Shown here one piece after another: positions 24,116 to 37,168 of a stretch of 64,000 nucleotides of DNA. How positions within the stretch are numbered: position 1 is the stretch's first letter; every line of letters begins with the position of its first letter. The translations under genes and the position numbers were made by a program. Source of the DNA: Tubulanus polymorphus (taxonomy: Eukaryota; Nemertea; Palaeonemertea; Tubulaniformes; Tubulanidae). The stretch is from NCBI RefSeq assembly GCF_964204645.1, contig NC_134034.1, positions 13,645,962-13,709,961 on the forward strand, in the 5' to 3' direction. Below the pieces are notes generated by a model that ran no database searches, was not told the origin of the DNA, and saw only the letters and a program-made list of their open reading frames with translations.

Positions 24116-24518
24116 ACAAATAACTCGTGTTTTCTATTCAATGCATTTTCGTGTCAGTTGAATTATAAAGTTTGAGTGGATATGCCGAATCGATTTATTT
24201 TTACTTATCAATTTTTATTCAAACTCACAATAATTTTTGTTGATCCTTAATAATAATATATTGTATTCATTGTCGACAATATACGATACTTAGTGAGTTT
24301 GGGCATTGAAGGTTTCGTACCAACTAGTGAGGTCGTTTATTCATTGATTGTTGACTCATCCACCTGATGTAGCTATTATACATTAAACTCCTAAAGATTA
24401 GTTAATTCTAGTTTATTCAGTTCTGTCTGTTCCCGTTACACTTTTTACCGTACTGTCTTTCTTTATACGTTGTACTGAATAAGCGAAAATGTTTTATCAA
24501 ACTTGAAATCAATCGCGG

Positions 24519-25469
24519 TTATTTCTTTGAATTTCTACAGCAGATTTTCATACAGAAATATTCACGAATTTCTCGTCCCAGTAAAAGATATATGTAGAAA
24601 TTAACTACAAAGTTACACATTTGGAACTGAGCAAATATGTCATATAGAAATTCTCTCTGTTTCTGTGGTACTCGTAAAAATGTAATAACAGTGGTTGGAA
24701 GTGTAAATATTGCAAATGCGAGTGAAACTGTTAGAAGCATTATTGTCGTACGTTTTGATTTTGTAGTTTTCTGATCGGACGAAACCACTTTTGAACCCCT
24801 GAATAACTGAAATATTATAACAGAATTTGATATGACGATCAGAATTAAGGGTAAAAGGTAAATGAAAATGGCAATTATGAAGAAAAATCTTATTTGGTCG
24901 AATAATTCGTGGTAACATCCGAAAAACTTATCGGTGAAATGTATCGATAAAGTTGGAAGAAAATATAGAACCATCGAATTCATTACAATAATTATCAATA
25001 TAGTAAATCTAGCGAATCTCGGTGTACATATCAAACGAGATGTGAACGGGAAGAGAACAACTGCCGCTCGTTCTAGAGATATCGCTATAATTAACCAGGA
25101 ACTGTTGCTTGCTGTGAGTATCATTACAAATTCGTAAATTTGACATGTGATCAGTGAATTCATGATGAATATCGGACCGTCTTTAACGTGCAAGAGAACG
25201 AACTGTAAAAGAGGCATCAGCGTAAAACTCATGCAGTACATAAAATCACTGACTGACAAAACGATCAGATAGTTAGCGTAAGATAAACTGCGGAATCTAC
25301 GACTTATCATTATCAGGAAAGTAGCTGAATTTCCAAAGGCTCCTAACAACAACAAGGTAGGCAGAATCACCAGTGATACAGTACGGTAGATTCCAGATCT
25401 GTTTTCCACAAACATGATGATGAGGTAACTGCTGTAAGTTCGACCGATTTGAATCCGAGTAGAATTCAT
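24519..25469 (-). CDS. Rhodopsin-class G protein-coupled receptor, intronless
   Basis: 316 residues with seven hydrophobic segments at roughly 31-57, 65-90, 106-135, 153-172, 195-222, 241-265 and 276-298. Family marks are GAFGNS in TM1 (N47), LSVSD in TM2 (D75), the C109-C185 pair for the ECL2 disulphide, SLERA in place of the DRY motif at the end of TM3, P207 in TM5, a TLPTT segment in TM6, and NFYIY in place of NPxxY in TM7. Two N-glycosylation sequons lie in the short N-terminus. The layout fits invertebrate peptide-type or orphan receptors; the ligand is not predictable. A single-exon gene in a region of intron-rich genes suggests a retroposed or lineage-expanded receptor. It is convergent with the UBL-vWA gene. 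Confidence 0.88.
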   Translation of the reverse strand: MNSTRIQIGRTYSSYLIIMFVENRSGIYRTVSLVILPTLLLLGAFGNSATFLIMISRRFRSLSYANYLIVLSVSDFMYCMSFTLMPLLQFVLLHVKDGPIFIMNSLITCQIYEFVMILTASNSSWLIIAISLERAAVVLFPFTSRLICTPRFARFTILIIIVMNSMVLYFLPTLSIHFTDKFFGCYHELFDQIRFFFIIAIFIYLLPLILIVISNSVIIFQLFRGSKVVSSDQKTTKSKRTTIMLLTVSLAFAIFTLPTTVITFLRVPQKQREFLYDIFAQFQMCNFVVNFYIYLLLGREIREYFCMKICCRNSKK

Positions 25470-25512
25470 AATGATTCAATCAAAATCGAAATTAGAATCG
25501 AACTAGTGTCTT

Positions 25513-25790
25513 CTGTCTATCCGAGAGTGTCTACTGACTGTCTGAGAGTGTTCCGATTATCTGAGAGTGTCCTACACTACCTGAGACTGTACTGACTGTC
25601 TGAGAATGTACTGACTGTCTGAGACTGTACTGACTGTCTGAGACTGTACTGACTGTCTGAGAGTTTTCCGATTATCTGAGAGTGTCCTACACTACCTGAG
25701 ACTGTGCTGACTGTCTGAGAGGGTGCTGACTGTCCGAGAGGGTGCTGACTGTCTGAGAGCGTACTGACTGTCTGAGAATGTTCCGGAACT
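25513..25790. repeat. Tandem repeat of CTGACTGTCTGAGA units
   Basis: About 14 imperfect units of about 19 bases (TACTGACTGTCTGAGACTG) start about 40 bases upstream of the GPCR start codon. An internal set (TTCCGATTATCTGAGAGTG plus TCCTACACTACCTGAGACTG) occurs twice, so a larger block was duplicated. Confidence 0.85.
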
Positions 25791-26536
25791 GATCGTGTCT
25801 TCCTGCGTATCATGGCAAAATTAATTCAAATTTTATATTAAGGTATCAATAAAGTCTTCTTACAAGTGCAATTCATTTGTAAGATTTATTGTTAATAGCA
25901 AATGAAAAATCAATTCTCAGAAACCTTACACAATGAACTCAGGATTTGCGAAAGTTTATTATCGTGGAGAATATAATTGTAACTGAATTAGATATAAATA
26001 TTCGTTGTACAAGAATTCATTGTAAATGGTGAAATATGTTACAGTAAAACATCTGAACAGGTTGGAAAATGTCTATTACAATACAGGGGACACATAGGTA
26101 GAACAGCACCAGTTCATTATTCAACGAGATCCATACACACACCCGTCGTAGCCAGTTGATTGCGTAACCATGACAAAGAAGCATTCGCTGCAAACTTGTC
26201 TGATCAAAGTAATAAAGAATTAAATGACGACATCAATTGACTAATAATCAATGATGACGTAGGACAAATATGGATATTGAATTGCTATCAAATGAAATTA
26301 ACGGAGTGAATATAAAAGAAGGTGCCATCAAAACACAGCCAAAAAAGATAAGAAATTGCAGACCAAACAACTACATGATTGGGGAGGGGGGGGGGGGGGT
26401 CGATTGTATGTGGTTTAAACCAATAGCCGTTCAATTGCGAAAATCTTATATAACATACTAATTATTTCATTTATTCTTAACAAAAATCAGAGCAATTAGT
26501 GCATGATAAAAAGTGCGTCTTTACATTCGATGGAAG

Positions 26537-26755
26537 TAGCGATGTGTGACGTATGCAAGAATTCCTGCGCTGGTTGGTTGAAATTACGTCTGCTGTGTGA
26601 CGTAAGCAGGAATTCTCGCGCTGGTTGGTTGAAATTACGTCTGCTGTGTGACGTAAGCAGGAATTCCCGCGCTGGTTGGTTGAAATTATGTCTGCTGTGT
26701 GACGTAAGCAGGAATTCTCGCGCTGGTTGGTTGAAATTACGTCTGCTGTACTTGA
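26537..26755. repeat. 51-bp tandem repeat over the 3' end of the adenylyl cyclase gene
   Basis: Four copies of a 51-base unit (GTGTGACGTAAGCAGGAATT, then CGCGCTGGTTGGTTGAAATTACGTCTGCT). The stop codon and last codons of the cyclase fall in the outermost copy. Confidence 0.9.
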
Positions 26756-28112
26756 TTTGGCAACACGCCATATTTTTCGCTACTTGTCGTGGTCGAAATT
26801 TTGCCGTTAACGTAATACGTCATCAGTTGGCCTTTTCCTTTCACGTTCACCAGACCTCGTTTCTCGAAGGCGTAACCGAATTTAATCAGTATTTTCATTG
26901 TGGCCTCGACAACCTGCGGAATGAACGGAATATAGAGAACAGAATCTGATGAAAAGCAGGGGGCGTTGATCGCGACTTTTTAAAGCGTTACTTGTATACG
27001 GCCTGAGATTCCAGTTGACTCCATGCGACTGGCTACATTCACCGTGTTACCCCAGATATCATAGTGAGGCTTACGCGCTCCGATTACACCGGCGATCACC
27101 GGACCATGGCTTATACCTGGACAAGAAAAAACTAACTTAAAAGTTTATTGACCTCACGAAGAGAAATATCCAAATCGTCTGAGGAGCAGTTTGTTACAGG
27201 TGTAAACTCAACACAATTAACGGCGTATTTAGCATAGAAGTCGCCTGCGTCATGTTACTGAACCAAACCCGAATCGGATGATGTTCTCAAAAACAAATGC
27301 GCCTCAAATTCTGTTTTCCGCCGTGTTACGTGGTTCAGTAAGGCCCTATATAGATTGGATACTTTACTTACCTATTCGAAGTACGAAATTGTTAAACGAC
27401 TGCGAGTTTATTTTATCCAGCGAATCCCGCATCGCGAATGTGAAATCAACTAAATCCGATAGATGGCTCCAGCTCACCTATCAAAGGAAACGGCGAGAAA
27501 GCCCTGAGACATTAACATACACACAGTCATAGTAGACAGATCAGTGAAAGTGCATGTAGGTTATTACGTGAATTCGACAATTAGTCTCGTGATGGTAAGA
27601 AGAGGACTTGAGTTACGACGTCCCGGGTTCTAGCAACTCCCACTTGGAGAAAGGATTATATTCGTATGACTAAAACCCGCTATATACAACTCACAATAGA
27701 CAAATTTAAAGATTTTAATCTTTATAGACTAAAACGAATCTTTTTCATCAAATCAAAATTAACGGGATTTTGGGGCTCCCTCTATTAGCCATGGTTGGGA
27801 ATTGATTCAGCCATGGTAAGGACAACCCTGTAATGATGCTAGGCGAGTATCTCTTACCCGTTCTTGGAGATGTTGCGTTTTAGTCATGCCGCTAGCCGCC
27901 ATGTATGTCGATCCGATAGTCTTGATTTTTGTGACCGCGTGAAATCGTGGTTCATTTAAAAGCTAAATAAAAACGGAGTTTATAACGGAGGTTTTACATC
28001 ATCTTTGATTAACGTAACAAGAAAAACTATTGTTAACTAATCGAATCGACCTTGACACCTTTTTCTAGTAGGAATTTTATATACATATATTGCATAACTT
28101 AAAATGACTTAA

Positions 28113-28167
<55 letters not shown>

Positions 28168-31100
28168 CATTAGCAATTGGACTTACTTTCCAATAACCTT
28201 TTTTGGTCATGTGGGGTTAACTAGAATTGTTTTTTTTTTGGTAAGATTTAATGATGTCAATGGGGACTCAATGGAAAAAGCCAACTTTTAGATGCTTTAG
28301 ATATTTGATGATGTCATGGGGGAGGGAGGGTTGTAAGGAGGCAGCCATCTTCTCGCGATGTGCGAACTAAAAAATCTTTGATGATAACAAGAGGGATCAC
28401 CTAGCTACTCGCGGAGGTAGATTTTCCTGTACTAATCTGCGTTTTTAGGTAATTAGAAAACTAATTGAAACAATTAAGGCAAGAAATAGCGGACAAACCT
28501 CGTCGTAGTCGGATATGATCTCGTTCAAGAAACGGAGACATTCCAGACCGTTATTATTTATAGAATCTTCGGTGTAGAAATCATTGAAATTCGCGCAGGC
28601 GGCGAAAACGACACCGACCTCATCATACTGCTGACAGTATAACTCCTGAAAATAACACAAAGCTGACAGTATAACTCCTGAAAATGACATACTGCTGACA
28701 GAAACATCAGACACTAGGCATTTTTGTCGGCACACTTTCAATAACTGATTGCCCAGACGTCACCGAGAATGGTGATCGTCTGCAGAAGGATGTGGCTCCA
28801 GGCTGCATTTATTAAAACTTTTTTGAAAGATGAGAAAAGGAACTTGATACAATATTTGTGGGTCTATTCAACATCTTTTACCTCATCTGAACGATTTGTT
28901 CCCAGGAAATCACGAGCCACTTGAGGCGGTAGAATATTGTCGACGAGTTGTTGATTTTTCTGTCGAATCGACGTCACCTGGTCGTTTCGTTCGGCGATTT
29001 CGCGTTTTCTGACGAACAACTTCCGCCGCACCAACGCCGTCTGTCGGAATCGAAAAAAATGAGGGATATGTGAAAGTCTGTGTATATGTTTATTGAAATC
29101 CTTTAAAGATAACACTTCGATTTTGAAGAATACTTGCATATCTGTACAGAGAGATGGAAGCGACTGTAGCACAGATTAAAGATATCACCACCGAATATTT
29201 CGAAGATATAAAACTGTAATAATATAAGAACCAGGGAACTACGTTATGAAAATACTTTCTCCAAGGTCCAGTTTCACGGTCATTGAGAGACTTCAAAGAG
29301 TTCTTTTCCGTGACACAAGTCCAGTCACAAGAAACCGAGAAATTGTAAGCTTAGGATCTTATTACAACTACGTCAACTAGTAATAGTGAAAAAGTTATCA
29401 ACTTTTCAAGCATCACGGGAATACGTCATCAGAAATAAACGCAATCAAAGGTGCTAAGATTTTGAATTCATGCACTTAATATAGGAAACGAGAAAGTTTA
29501 TTTTCTAAATTATGCTGGTAATGTAAAATACTAAATTATACTATTCATATAAAATACTTTTAACCAAATGTATATTCTCGTGGTCTGGAATACTTTCGTT
29601 TAATTCACACACAACTAACTGAACGTTAATAATATAATACTGATGACAATTGAAAACTGTACAAAACATCCATCTTTGGACGTATCTGTAACGTACCTAT
29701 TTTTGTTAATTATCAAATCGTAATTATCGAATTGATCTGGACGGACGATCAGAATCCAGCAGCAGACGATTATCAGTATAACTACCGTCAATATAACACG
29801 TGACATGTAACACGTCTGAATGAGCAAAGTCGTTCCCAGTTGTGACGTCATTAGTAGACTAGCGAAATACGTCACGTGTTCGTTCGCGGTGACCTTGACA
29901 TCGCTCGAAGCCTAAAATTTGAATGTTTATATAGGCAGGTTTCCATTGGTGTATATCTATCGATGACGCAATCGAATGCAAAGTCCAATAACCCAATTTC
30001 GAAGGGTGTGACAGTTTAAATACATACCAATTTCACGAACTCTGTAGCTCCCGATGCCGCCGAGACGAGCAGCAGGGCGACTAAACGCGGCAGATTATTC
30101 ATTTCTATGATACGAGCTGAATTGACTAAACAACGAGGAAATACCTGTAAAAAATAAACTGACGTCTGCCGGCAAAATTGTGGTGATCCAATTCTATGAG
30201 CCGCCATTTAAATAAAAGTTAGTATGAAGATGTTTTAAAAATGGCCGATATTTGAGTCGAAAATGTCTCACAGCTTTTGTTTTTTCAATTGAATTATTAA
30301 TAGTCACTTGTTGTCTTAGAAACCTGCTGAAAAGTTGTTTAAAGTTTGGTTGTTTAAAGTTTGATGTATTGTTTTCATAATATGTTCATGATAATACAAT
30401 GCTTCATATATTGTTTTACCTTCGGGAAGTTGGAAGAGATAGAAATCAGGAACAGAGTAACTGTAATAACCGTGGATAATGTGAATATAATACCAGCCAC
30501 TGGGTTCCTGTAAAAACATGAATGAATATATCAAATACTCGTGTGTAGCCTTTTTCAAAGATTCCATACGAAATTAACTACGTAGGCTAGCAGATTCTTA
30601 GAAAAGGCTTATTCTTGTTGAAAATGGCATAAATGTGCATATCAAAAAGTGTTTACCAATGCACGTGAAACACAGCCATTTTGACTGGATTACTGGAAAA
30701 GGGCCTAGGATTGGATGGGTGGTATTATTTGTCTATTTGCCTCAGATATATGGATTCGGAAGCTTAAAAATCGATTGAGAATGAATGTAACACTCCCATT
30801 TCTACTAGAAATTTGATTGGATATGTTGAAAAATACTTACGTGCTGAAAATGCATAGACTTGACAAATAGTTCAGCAAAACGACCAATAAACTGACCAAT
30901 ACCGACTGCGGTATTTGTCGCGCGTGCGCACTGGCGTATTGACTCTCGAGAGTTTTATCACGGAACGCTAGCGTCACCTGGCGGACGTTACGCTTCAATT
31001 TCCTGTTTCAAAAGTAATGCGAGGAAAAACATGTTTTTAATCGATAACATAAAGGGTGTTTTCGGAAATTGACGAGGCGATTTTTGTTATTTATTCTATT

Positions 31101-34100
31101 CAAATGAAACCCCGTCGATTCTGCAGTTGCAGCCAATTTCTAATCGTGTAAAAACATTTCATTGTTTCCATGGTAAATAAATCTACTACGCGTTCGATTC
31201 CAATTAGTGATTGATTTTCTATTCAAAACTTGCATTTGTTTCATCTATCACAGGCTTGGAGCGTTGCCAATTCCACACGGATTCAGATTCCCGCCCGTTA
31301 TCAAGGGGTTTACAAATACATCTAAAATCCTACCTAAATGCTTTTTTAAATTGGGGCTGTGCGACTGACTCCTGGGGCTTTTACGTAGGTCTTATGTTTC
31401 AAATCGAAACATTAGAAAGCATTGACCATGTACGTACGTGTGAATTTCCCTATCTGTAACGGTCAAGTAAAGTCCCGTATCGAAAGTGTCTATTTTCCCT
31501 GTTTCGGCGACATCACGTGGTTCCTCCTGAGAAAAAAAGACACTTTTGGTAAAAAACCAATAATTTCGAACAGGGTCACCAGGATATTTGATACGGGGTC
31601 GAACGAATGGGACATCTACCGTGGACGCGAACGCGCGGGATTGAATGCATGGTGGCTTCACTTTGATTTCTGGTGTAGTAGATAGAATGTTATATACTTA
31701 CTGCGATAGACCCTGTCGGAGATTGTGGGGGTAACACGGCCATCATGTCAACCTCGTTCAACGTTCCTTGCGGATACTACGTAAAAAAAAAAATATTTTC
31801 ATCGAAAAGCCTATTAACATTTAGTGAAATTCTTCCAATATGGCTGCCCTGCCCTTATCAACGTCCGAATGACTAAATAACAATTGCGATTTGATGATGT
31901 CATAGGGGGATTTAAAACGAAGTTGTAACATAGCGTATCTATAAATTTCCACAAGTCAAAATCACGAAGGTAATTCAATGTCAGGATTGAGGGAGGCAGC
32001 CATCTTGTGTCTGGATTAGATTTACAGTGCGAGTCTTACTGGTTTAACGATTTCTTTAATGAGGAATGTTTTAATTCCGGCGAGTTTAATTCGTTCGTCT
32101 CTCGTTTCACCGTCGCCCGATTCGAGAATGAATTCACCATTCAGAAACGACGCCGTCGTCTGTGAAATGTGCACACGACTTTTTGTAACGAAATAAAGTA
32201 AGATTTTATTATTATCGCGAATTATAATCAATATACATTTACAGCACGTTACGAGTATTGCGTATATGGATTATTTCATCAGACTCTGAGACCAGTCCTG
32301 TAAGGGTTAAATTCTGGACAAGTTTTTGGAGTTAGTTCACTTGACTCTGAATCCAGTTCCGCAGTTGTGTGGGTTTAATTTGACTCTGAATCCAGTTTCG
32401 CAGTTGTGAGTTAGATTTATAGTTGTGTGGGTTTAGTTTTACTAAGTTAATTGACTCGTACCCTGGAACGCCCCCGCTTTCCATTCTGTTTGCCAGTGAC
32501 ACCTCTTTACCCAACACATCGTACTGCCACTGTTTCAGACCCAGCACTCCAGCGAGAACAGCTCCCGTGTGGATACCAACTCTCATGTTCACTCCAGACT
32601 GAGTCTTCATTCGAACTATTCTATAAATATATTCAAAATCATTGATAAATTTGACTCTTAGGTTATCACAATTGAAACTGGTTTAACTCACTCGAACACT
32701 CACCCGATAACCTCGACCATGCTGAGGCCCATGTGAATAGCTAACACGGCGTGGTCGGATCTGGGATAGGGGGCGCCACTTATACAATAATAACAGTCCC
32801 CTAAAATCTTGATGCGTAACTGGTTGTATTTCTATACAAGAAAATTATCGATTTTTAAAGTTTATCAAGTGATCAATCGATCTATCGTTGCAGGGTCGGT
32901 CCAGGGGCAGGATCTGAGGGTTTTTCCCTAATTCTGTGAGGGCAGATGAATTTAGACAATTAATTGGAGCACGGATTTGTTCGATGAAAAATGGTACGGC
33001 AAAGAGAATAGAATAATATTCATGAAAAAAAAAGAATCACATTTGAGGCGTTTTAAGATGGAAGACTAGGCAAAAATAGAAATAAAGTTTCATTTATCAT
33101 TTGAGCACTTCCGACAGAAGATCTGGGAAGGAATGCGGGAAAATTGTGTTGCATTGAATACAAACAAAAGGGCGTTACAGCCGTGGTGCCGGAAATCAAA
33201 ATCATGCCTTCTTCGAAATCATAATTTCGAGGGTTTTACAGAAGTCTCATCACACCCCCTATAGGTCCGCCCCTGCATCGATTATCTCAATTACGATAAA
33301 AAGTCACCTGTGATAATTTGTCGAAGCGAGCGAACAGATCGTTGAGTATTTTGATGAGGTCTTTCGCTGAACAGGACGACGACAAAGCCGTGAAACCGAC
33401 AATATCAGCGAACAGAATACTGAAAAATAAAGATCACCCGGAACCGGCCCAGTTCTACAATGTTCTGGTGGTTTAGTGGTGTGCGTTTGGTGAATGGCGG
33501 TGTTGAGGTATAGATGAGGGGATGGATGGATGCGGGAATGGCGGTGTTGAGGTATAGATGAGGAGATGGATGGATTCTCACAATACCTGACGTTCTCATG
33601 TCGACCCATATAAATCCGTCTGAATTGTGTATCATCTGCCTGTTTATCTATATCAGTTAGAACCTGATCAGCCACGTGTTTAGGAAGAACCGACAATAGC
33701 AGACGTTCCTGTATAAACAAAGACAAAAAAACGACAAATCATAATTTGAGTTCCAAATCTCTCTTTCCGGGAACTCGTTATTTCGGGGGCTCGGCTGTTC
33801 CCGTTGATATTTCTTTTGTCGACATAAAGTTTGCTTTAAACCGGGGCTGTAAATAAATAACCTAAGTTTACAACCTGGGAATTATGAGCTTTTGCCGAAT
33901 ATATTCTAGTAAAAGTTCACAGATGTTGAAAATACCGAGAATTATTGTGGAATCTAGGATATCCATATTGCTTTAAACAACATATGAGAGGGTGCCTTTG
34001 GTGAATAGAGTCGACCACACCTGACTGGTCACCACACTGACCGGACATATTTACAAACTCATTCTATCAGTCCTAGTGGCCTAGTGGGTTAGCGTGCACG

Positions 34101-37100
34101 TCTGGCATACTGGAGATTGCAGGTTCGGATCCTGCTAGGGTTAGGGTTACAAGCGATCTAGGGTTAGGGTTACGAGCGAGTTAGGGTTAAGGTTGGGGCT
34201 AATTTTTGACCGGCGAGGTGTTGGTATGACAATCACCTCCTTGGCTTGTGTAATTTTTTGGTCAATAGATTCTGCTAACTTATTTGATTAGAACGTGTTT
34301 TGAACAGTTTCCCAGACCTATTCCCACGCTGCTGTTCCATCAGTTCATCAACTCATTGCTGAAAGGCTTTCGTAATCGTTGGACGACCGAGTATCTATCT
34401 ACCTTAAAAGAACTGGTTTCGGGAAACAACATCTCCGAAATCAAACATATTTGATTCAGTGCATTTATGTTTCCCCGCGGTTCTCGTGCGCTGACGTCCA
34501 TGTGCCATGGACCGCAATGTCTCCTCTTAGTTCATCTCATTTTGCAGCAACAACCTACGCTTTGAAGGGCTTTTATTGTTATTAATCAGAATTCATCCGT
34601 CATTAATCATCACCGTTTTCGCCATTAACACGAATCGAGGTATCGTTTATAAAAATTACCCCGATCTGACGATTGATTATGATTTTCTCATAACGCGAGC
34701 TCTGAGATGAGTATATTTAATTCCTAGGTCGATTTGTTATACAAGTTACGGGGTCAAGGGCGCTTTAACTAACGATGTATATCGCGTAACCGAACTGAAC
34801 TCCAATGATGGCTTCGGTGCGGATTTCAGGGCGTTGCGCGCCTCCGATTGATTGGAACACATGATCTGTCTCCTTTAAAACCGATGTATACAACTCTTCT
34901 TATTGAAAATAATGATTTTAAATGCATCAATTTTTCTACATTTCCCGGAGGACGATCCCTAGGGGTAGGCGAATCGGTCGTATAGGTCCCTGCGCCAGCA
35001 TTAATCTATTTTCGTAGAAAGTGAAGAGATGATCTGCGCTCACACGTGGTGCGTGTTTGAGTCTGATAACATCGATTTGTCAGACGATGACGACGACATT
35101 TCACCTGCGCGCGCGCGCTCTGCGCCCCGCGAATTGATCTATCGTTAAAGCGATAAGCGGACTGAAACGGGCATCATAATCATTTCTTTCGTTTATCGAG
35201 CAGTTCGAAAATCTATATTATATAATTACTATTAAATAGACAAGCGGGCGCCGTGTTATAGATAGAAATGTACGCCGATATTGATTGGTTGATTGATGAT
35301 AAACTAGGTATCGGGTATATCGATCGAATCACGAGATTATCACAAATATATAGATGGCACTTGTTGACTTGTTGGGCCATGAAGACCGGTTAACTCCAAA
35401 CAGAAAATCTCTGGGACAAGCGTTCTACGTTTTTTGCACCCATTACGAACTACTTTTATACGGGTTTTGGCCCGTGCAAAAATAAGGCCCGGAACATCTG
35501 TTCACACGGATGCAAAATTGGCCGAATTCGGCCCGACCAAAAACGTTGGACCGGGCCCGAGCCAAATTTTAGGATGGATCAAATTATTGTTGGTGAATTG
35601 CAACTGGTTCCAGAAGTGACTCCACTTCGCTTTGTTTAAGCATGTTGTTTAGTATCGAGTGAGTGGTTTGTGACTGCGCTCTCTGATTAGGCACGGCCAA
35701 AACTTTGGCCCGATCCAAATCGTCTCCATGTGATCGCCGCTTAAAGCTTACTGCTAAACAAGAGATTTCAGTGGGGATTAGCGTTTTGATTTTTTTCTGA
35801 CTCTGACTTGATTTACAGGTCGCGAGTTGGGAGCGGTTTTAACGGATACCTGTAGTTTGCTTTCGTCTTCAATCTGATGTTTAACTTGCAACGATTTTTC
35901 AGTCTGGGAGAACACGGCTCTGTGTCTCTGATCAAACATATAGTAAAGTGTTACCCCGGCTAGATTTACCGACGTCATCAGCAAAAAGTTCGCCGCGATC
36001 TGAAACAAAAAATCATCGGTTTTCATTTACTCACTGATTGTGATTATTGGAAATTTGATAATGGTGGAAAAAACATGTTTGATGAATTGCTAGCATCCAC
36101 TAATTCCTCGGAATTGTTAGATTTACCGAAAGGCGGTTTAACCAATAGTTTGGCAGCCGATCTTATAAGAAATATGAGGTGACTGTTGAGATTGGTTTTG
36201 GATGTTTTTGCGCACACGTGGATAATGGTTTTGATCTTGAAATAGGGAATTGTGCCTGTTATTTACTTGATCGATGGAATGATTTGATTTGGGTATTTTG
36301 TATTACCTTACAAACCCATCACGTCAGACACGTGACCGAAACGGGTGGCTAATGGTTCAAGTAATAATTACGAAAAAGCCGACATACGTATTTCAATATT
36401 CTAAAGTTGTTGGTTTTTTATCAGTTTTTTTTATCAAACCTATCTCAACCACAACTTTTTTACTAAGTGCCTCAAACTTAACCAATACGGTAAAACTAAC
36501 TGGATCCGGTGTCTACTTACTTTGAAAGTTTTCGAAAGACTTACCTGGTTAGCGGCGTCCTCGCGGTGTCGGGTTCGACTATCCGTCAGATATTTGACTA
36601 AACCTATAATCGTGTAGATCAACGCTAGAATCAGGTTTAGAAATAGGCACCACCTCAACGCCAAGGGCAGGGCTACGAATGTCAAAAACATTAATGCTAA
36701 AACCCATTCTAGTTGACCGTACAGAACCGTGTAGGGTTCCAGTATCCCGACGTACAGCAAAATCTGCAGGGCTAAATTCGTCCAGATGAGATAGGGAAGT
36801 TTTTCTAGTACGAACTGCCCGCACAGATCCAACGATAGCAGAACGGATAAAGTAACTGCGCAGGATAGCCACAAAACTGAGAAAACTAACAGAACAGCTT
36901 CCGACGTGTGACCGTTGAAATTCAGACAGACGCGTATCAAAACCGCCAAACTGTAGAGTATCGAAAACTTGACGAAACACCCGATTGCCGAAGTTCGTTT
37001 CTCTTGCGCGAAATATCTTCGATAGGAAAGCTCATCGTCTTCGTCCGGAAATATCCGTCTGCGACCGAATTGTAACCACTGAAATCTCGCAGACGATTGC

Positions 37101-37168
37101 GACTGGACTCTGTTAACTTTGGGCCCGCTACCTAGACTGGACGGAGTTCGAGGGCTATTCGCTATCAT
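26737..37168 (-). CDS. ADCY8-like: Membrane adenylyl cyclase, ADCY8-like
   Basis: Exons: 37168-36545, 35999-35850, 33708-33587, 33419-33308, 32831-32704, 32620-32462, 32178-32040, 31776-31702, about 30992-30841, 30507-30420, 30144-30028, 29911 to about 29693, 29040-28882, 28645-28499, 27962-27858, 27477-27372, 27116-26992 and 26913-26737; about 967 residues. It converts ATP to cAMP at the plasma membrane. Order: six-pass M1, C1 ([38 protein letters not shown]), six-pass M2, C2. Both metal-binding Asp of C1 are present. C2 keeps [28 protein letters not shown] and VKGKG, so the adenine-, ribose- and phosphate-contacting residues look intact. [21 protein letters not shown] is closest to ADCY8 as I recall it. 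The C1 site has YDVLG where YDVWS is usual. Two junctions (exons 8/9 and 12/13) do not join with the best splice sites. Confidence 0.92.
28116..28166. repeat. (TA)n microsatellite
   Basis: About 51 bases of AT in an intron of the adenylyl cyclase gene. Confidence 0.9.
32332..32445. repeat. Dispersed CAGTTCCACAGTT repeat in an adenylyl cyclase intron
   Basis: Three degenerate units with GACTCTGAATCCAGTTCCGCAG followed by TTGTGTGGGTTTAATT, just downstream of coding exon 6. Confidence 0.7.
33848..34303 (+). mobile_element. Composite tRNA-related repeat (SINE-like), copy B
   Basis: Full-length relative of copy A in the opposite orientation, within intron 2 of the adenylyl cyclase gene. tRNA-like A box TGGCCTAGTGGGTTAGCG and B box GGTTCGGATCC are followed by TAGGGTTAGGGTTAC units and the TTCTGCTAACTTATTT end. 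Confidence 0.75.
34304..35849. other. Rest of adenylyl cyclase intron 2
   Basis: No exon or repeat that I can support. Two short frames here lack domains. Confidence 0.4.

Noticed and set aside
31392-31685. Overlapping 87-89 codon frames on both strands in an adenylyl cyclase intron
   Set aside because: No similarity to the cyclase family and phase-incompatible with neighbouring exons.
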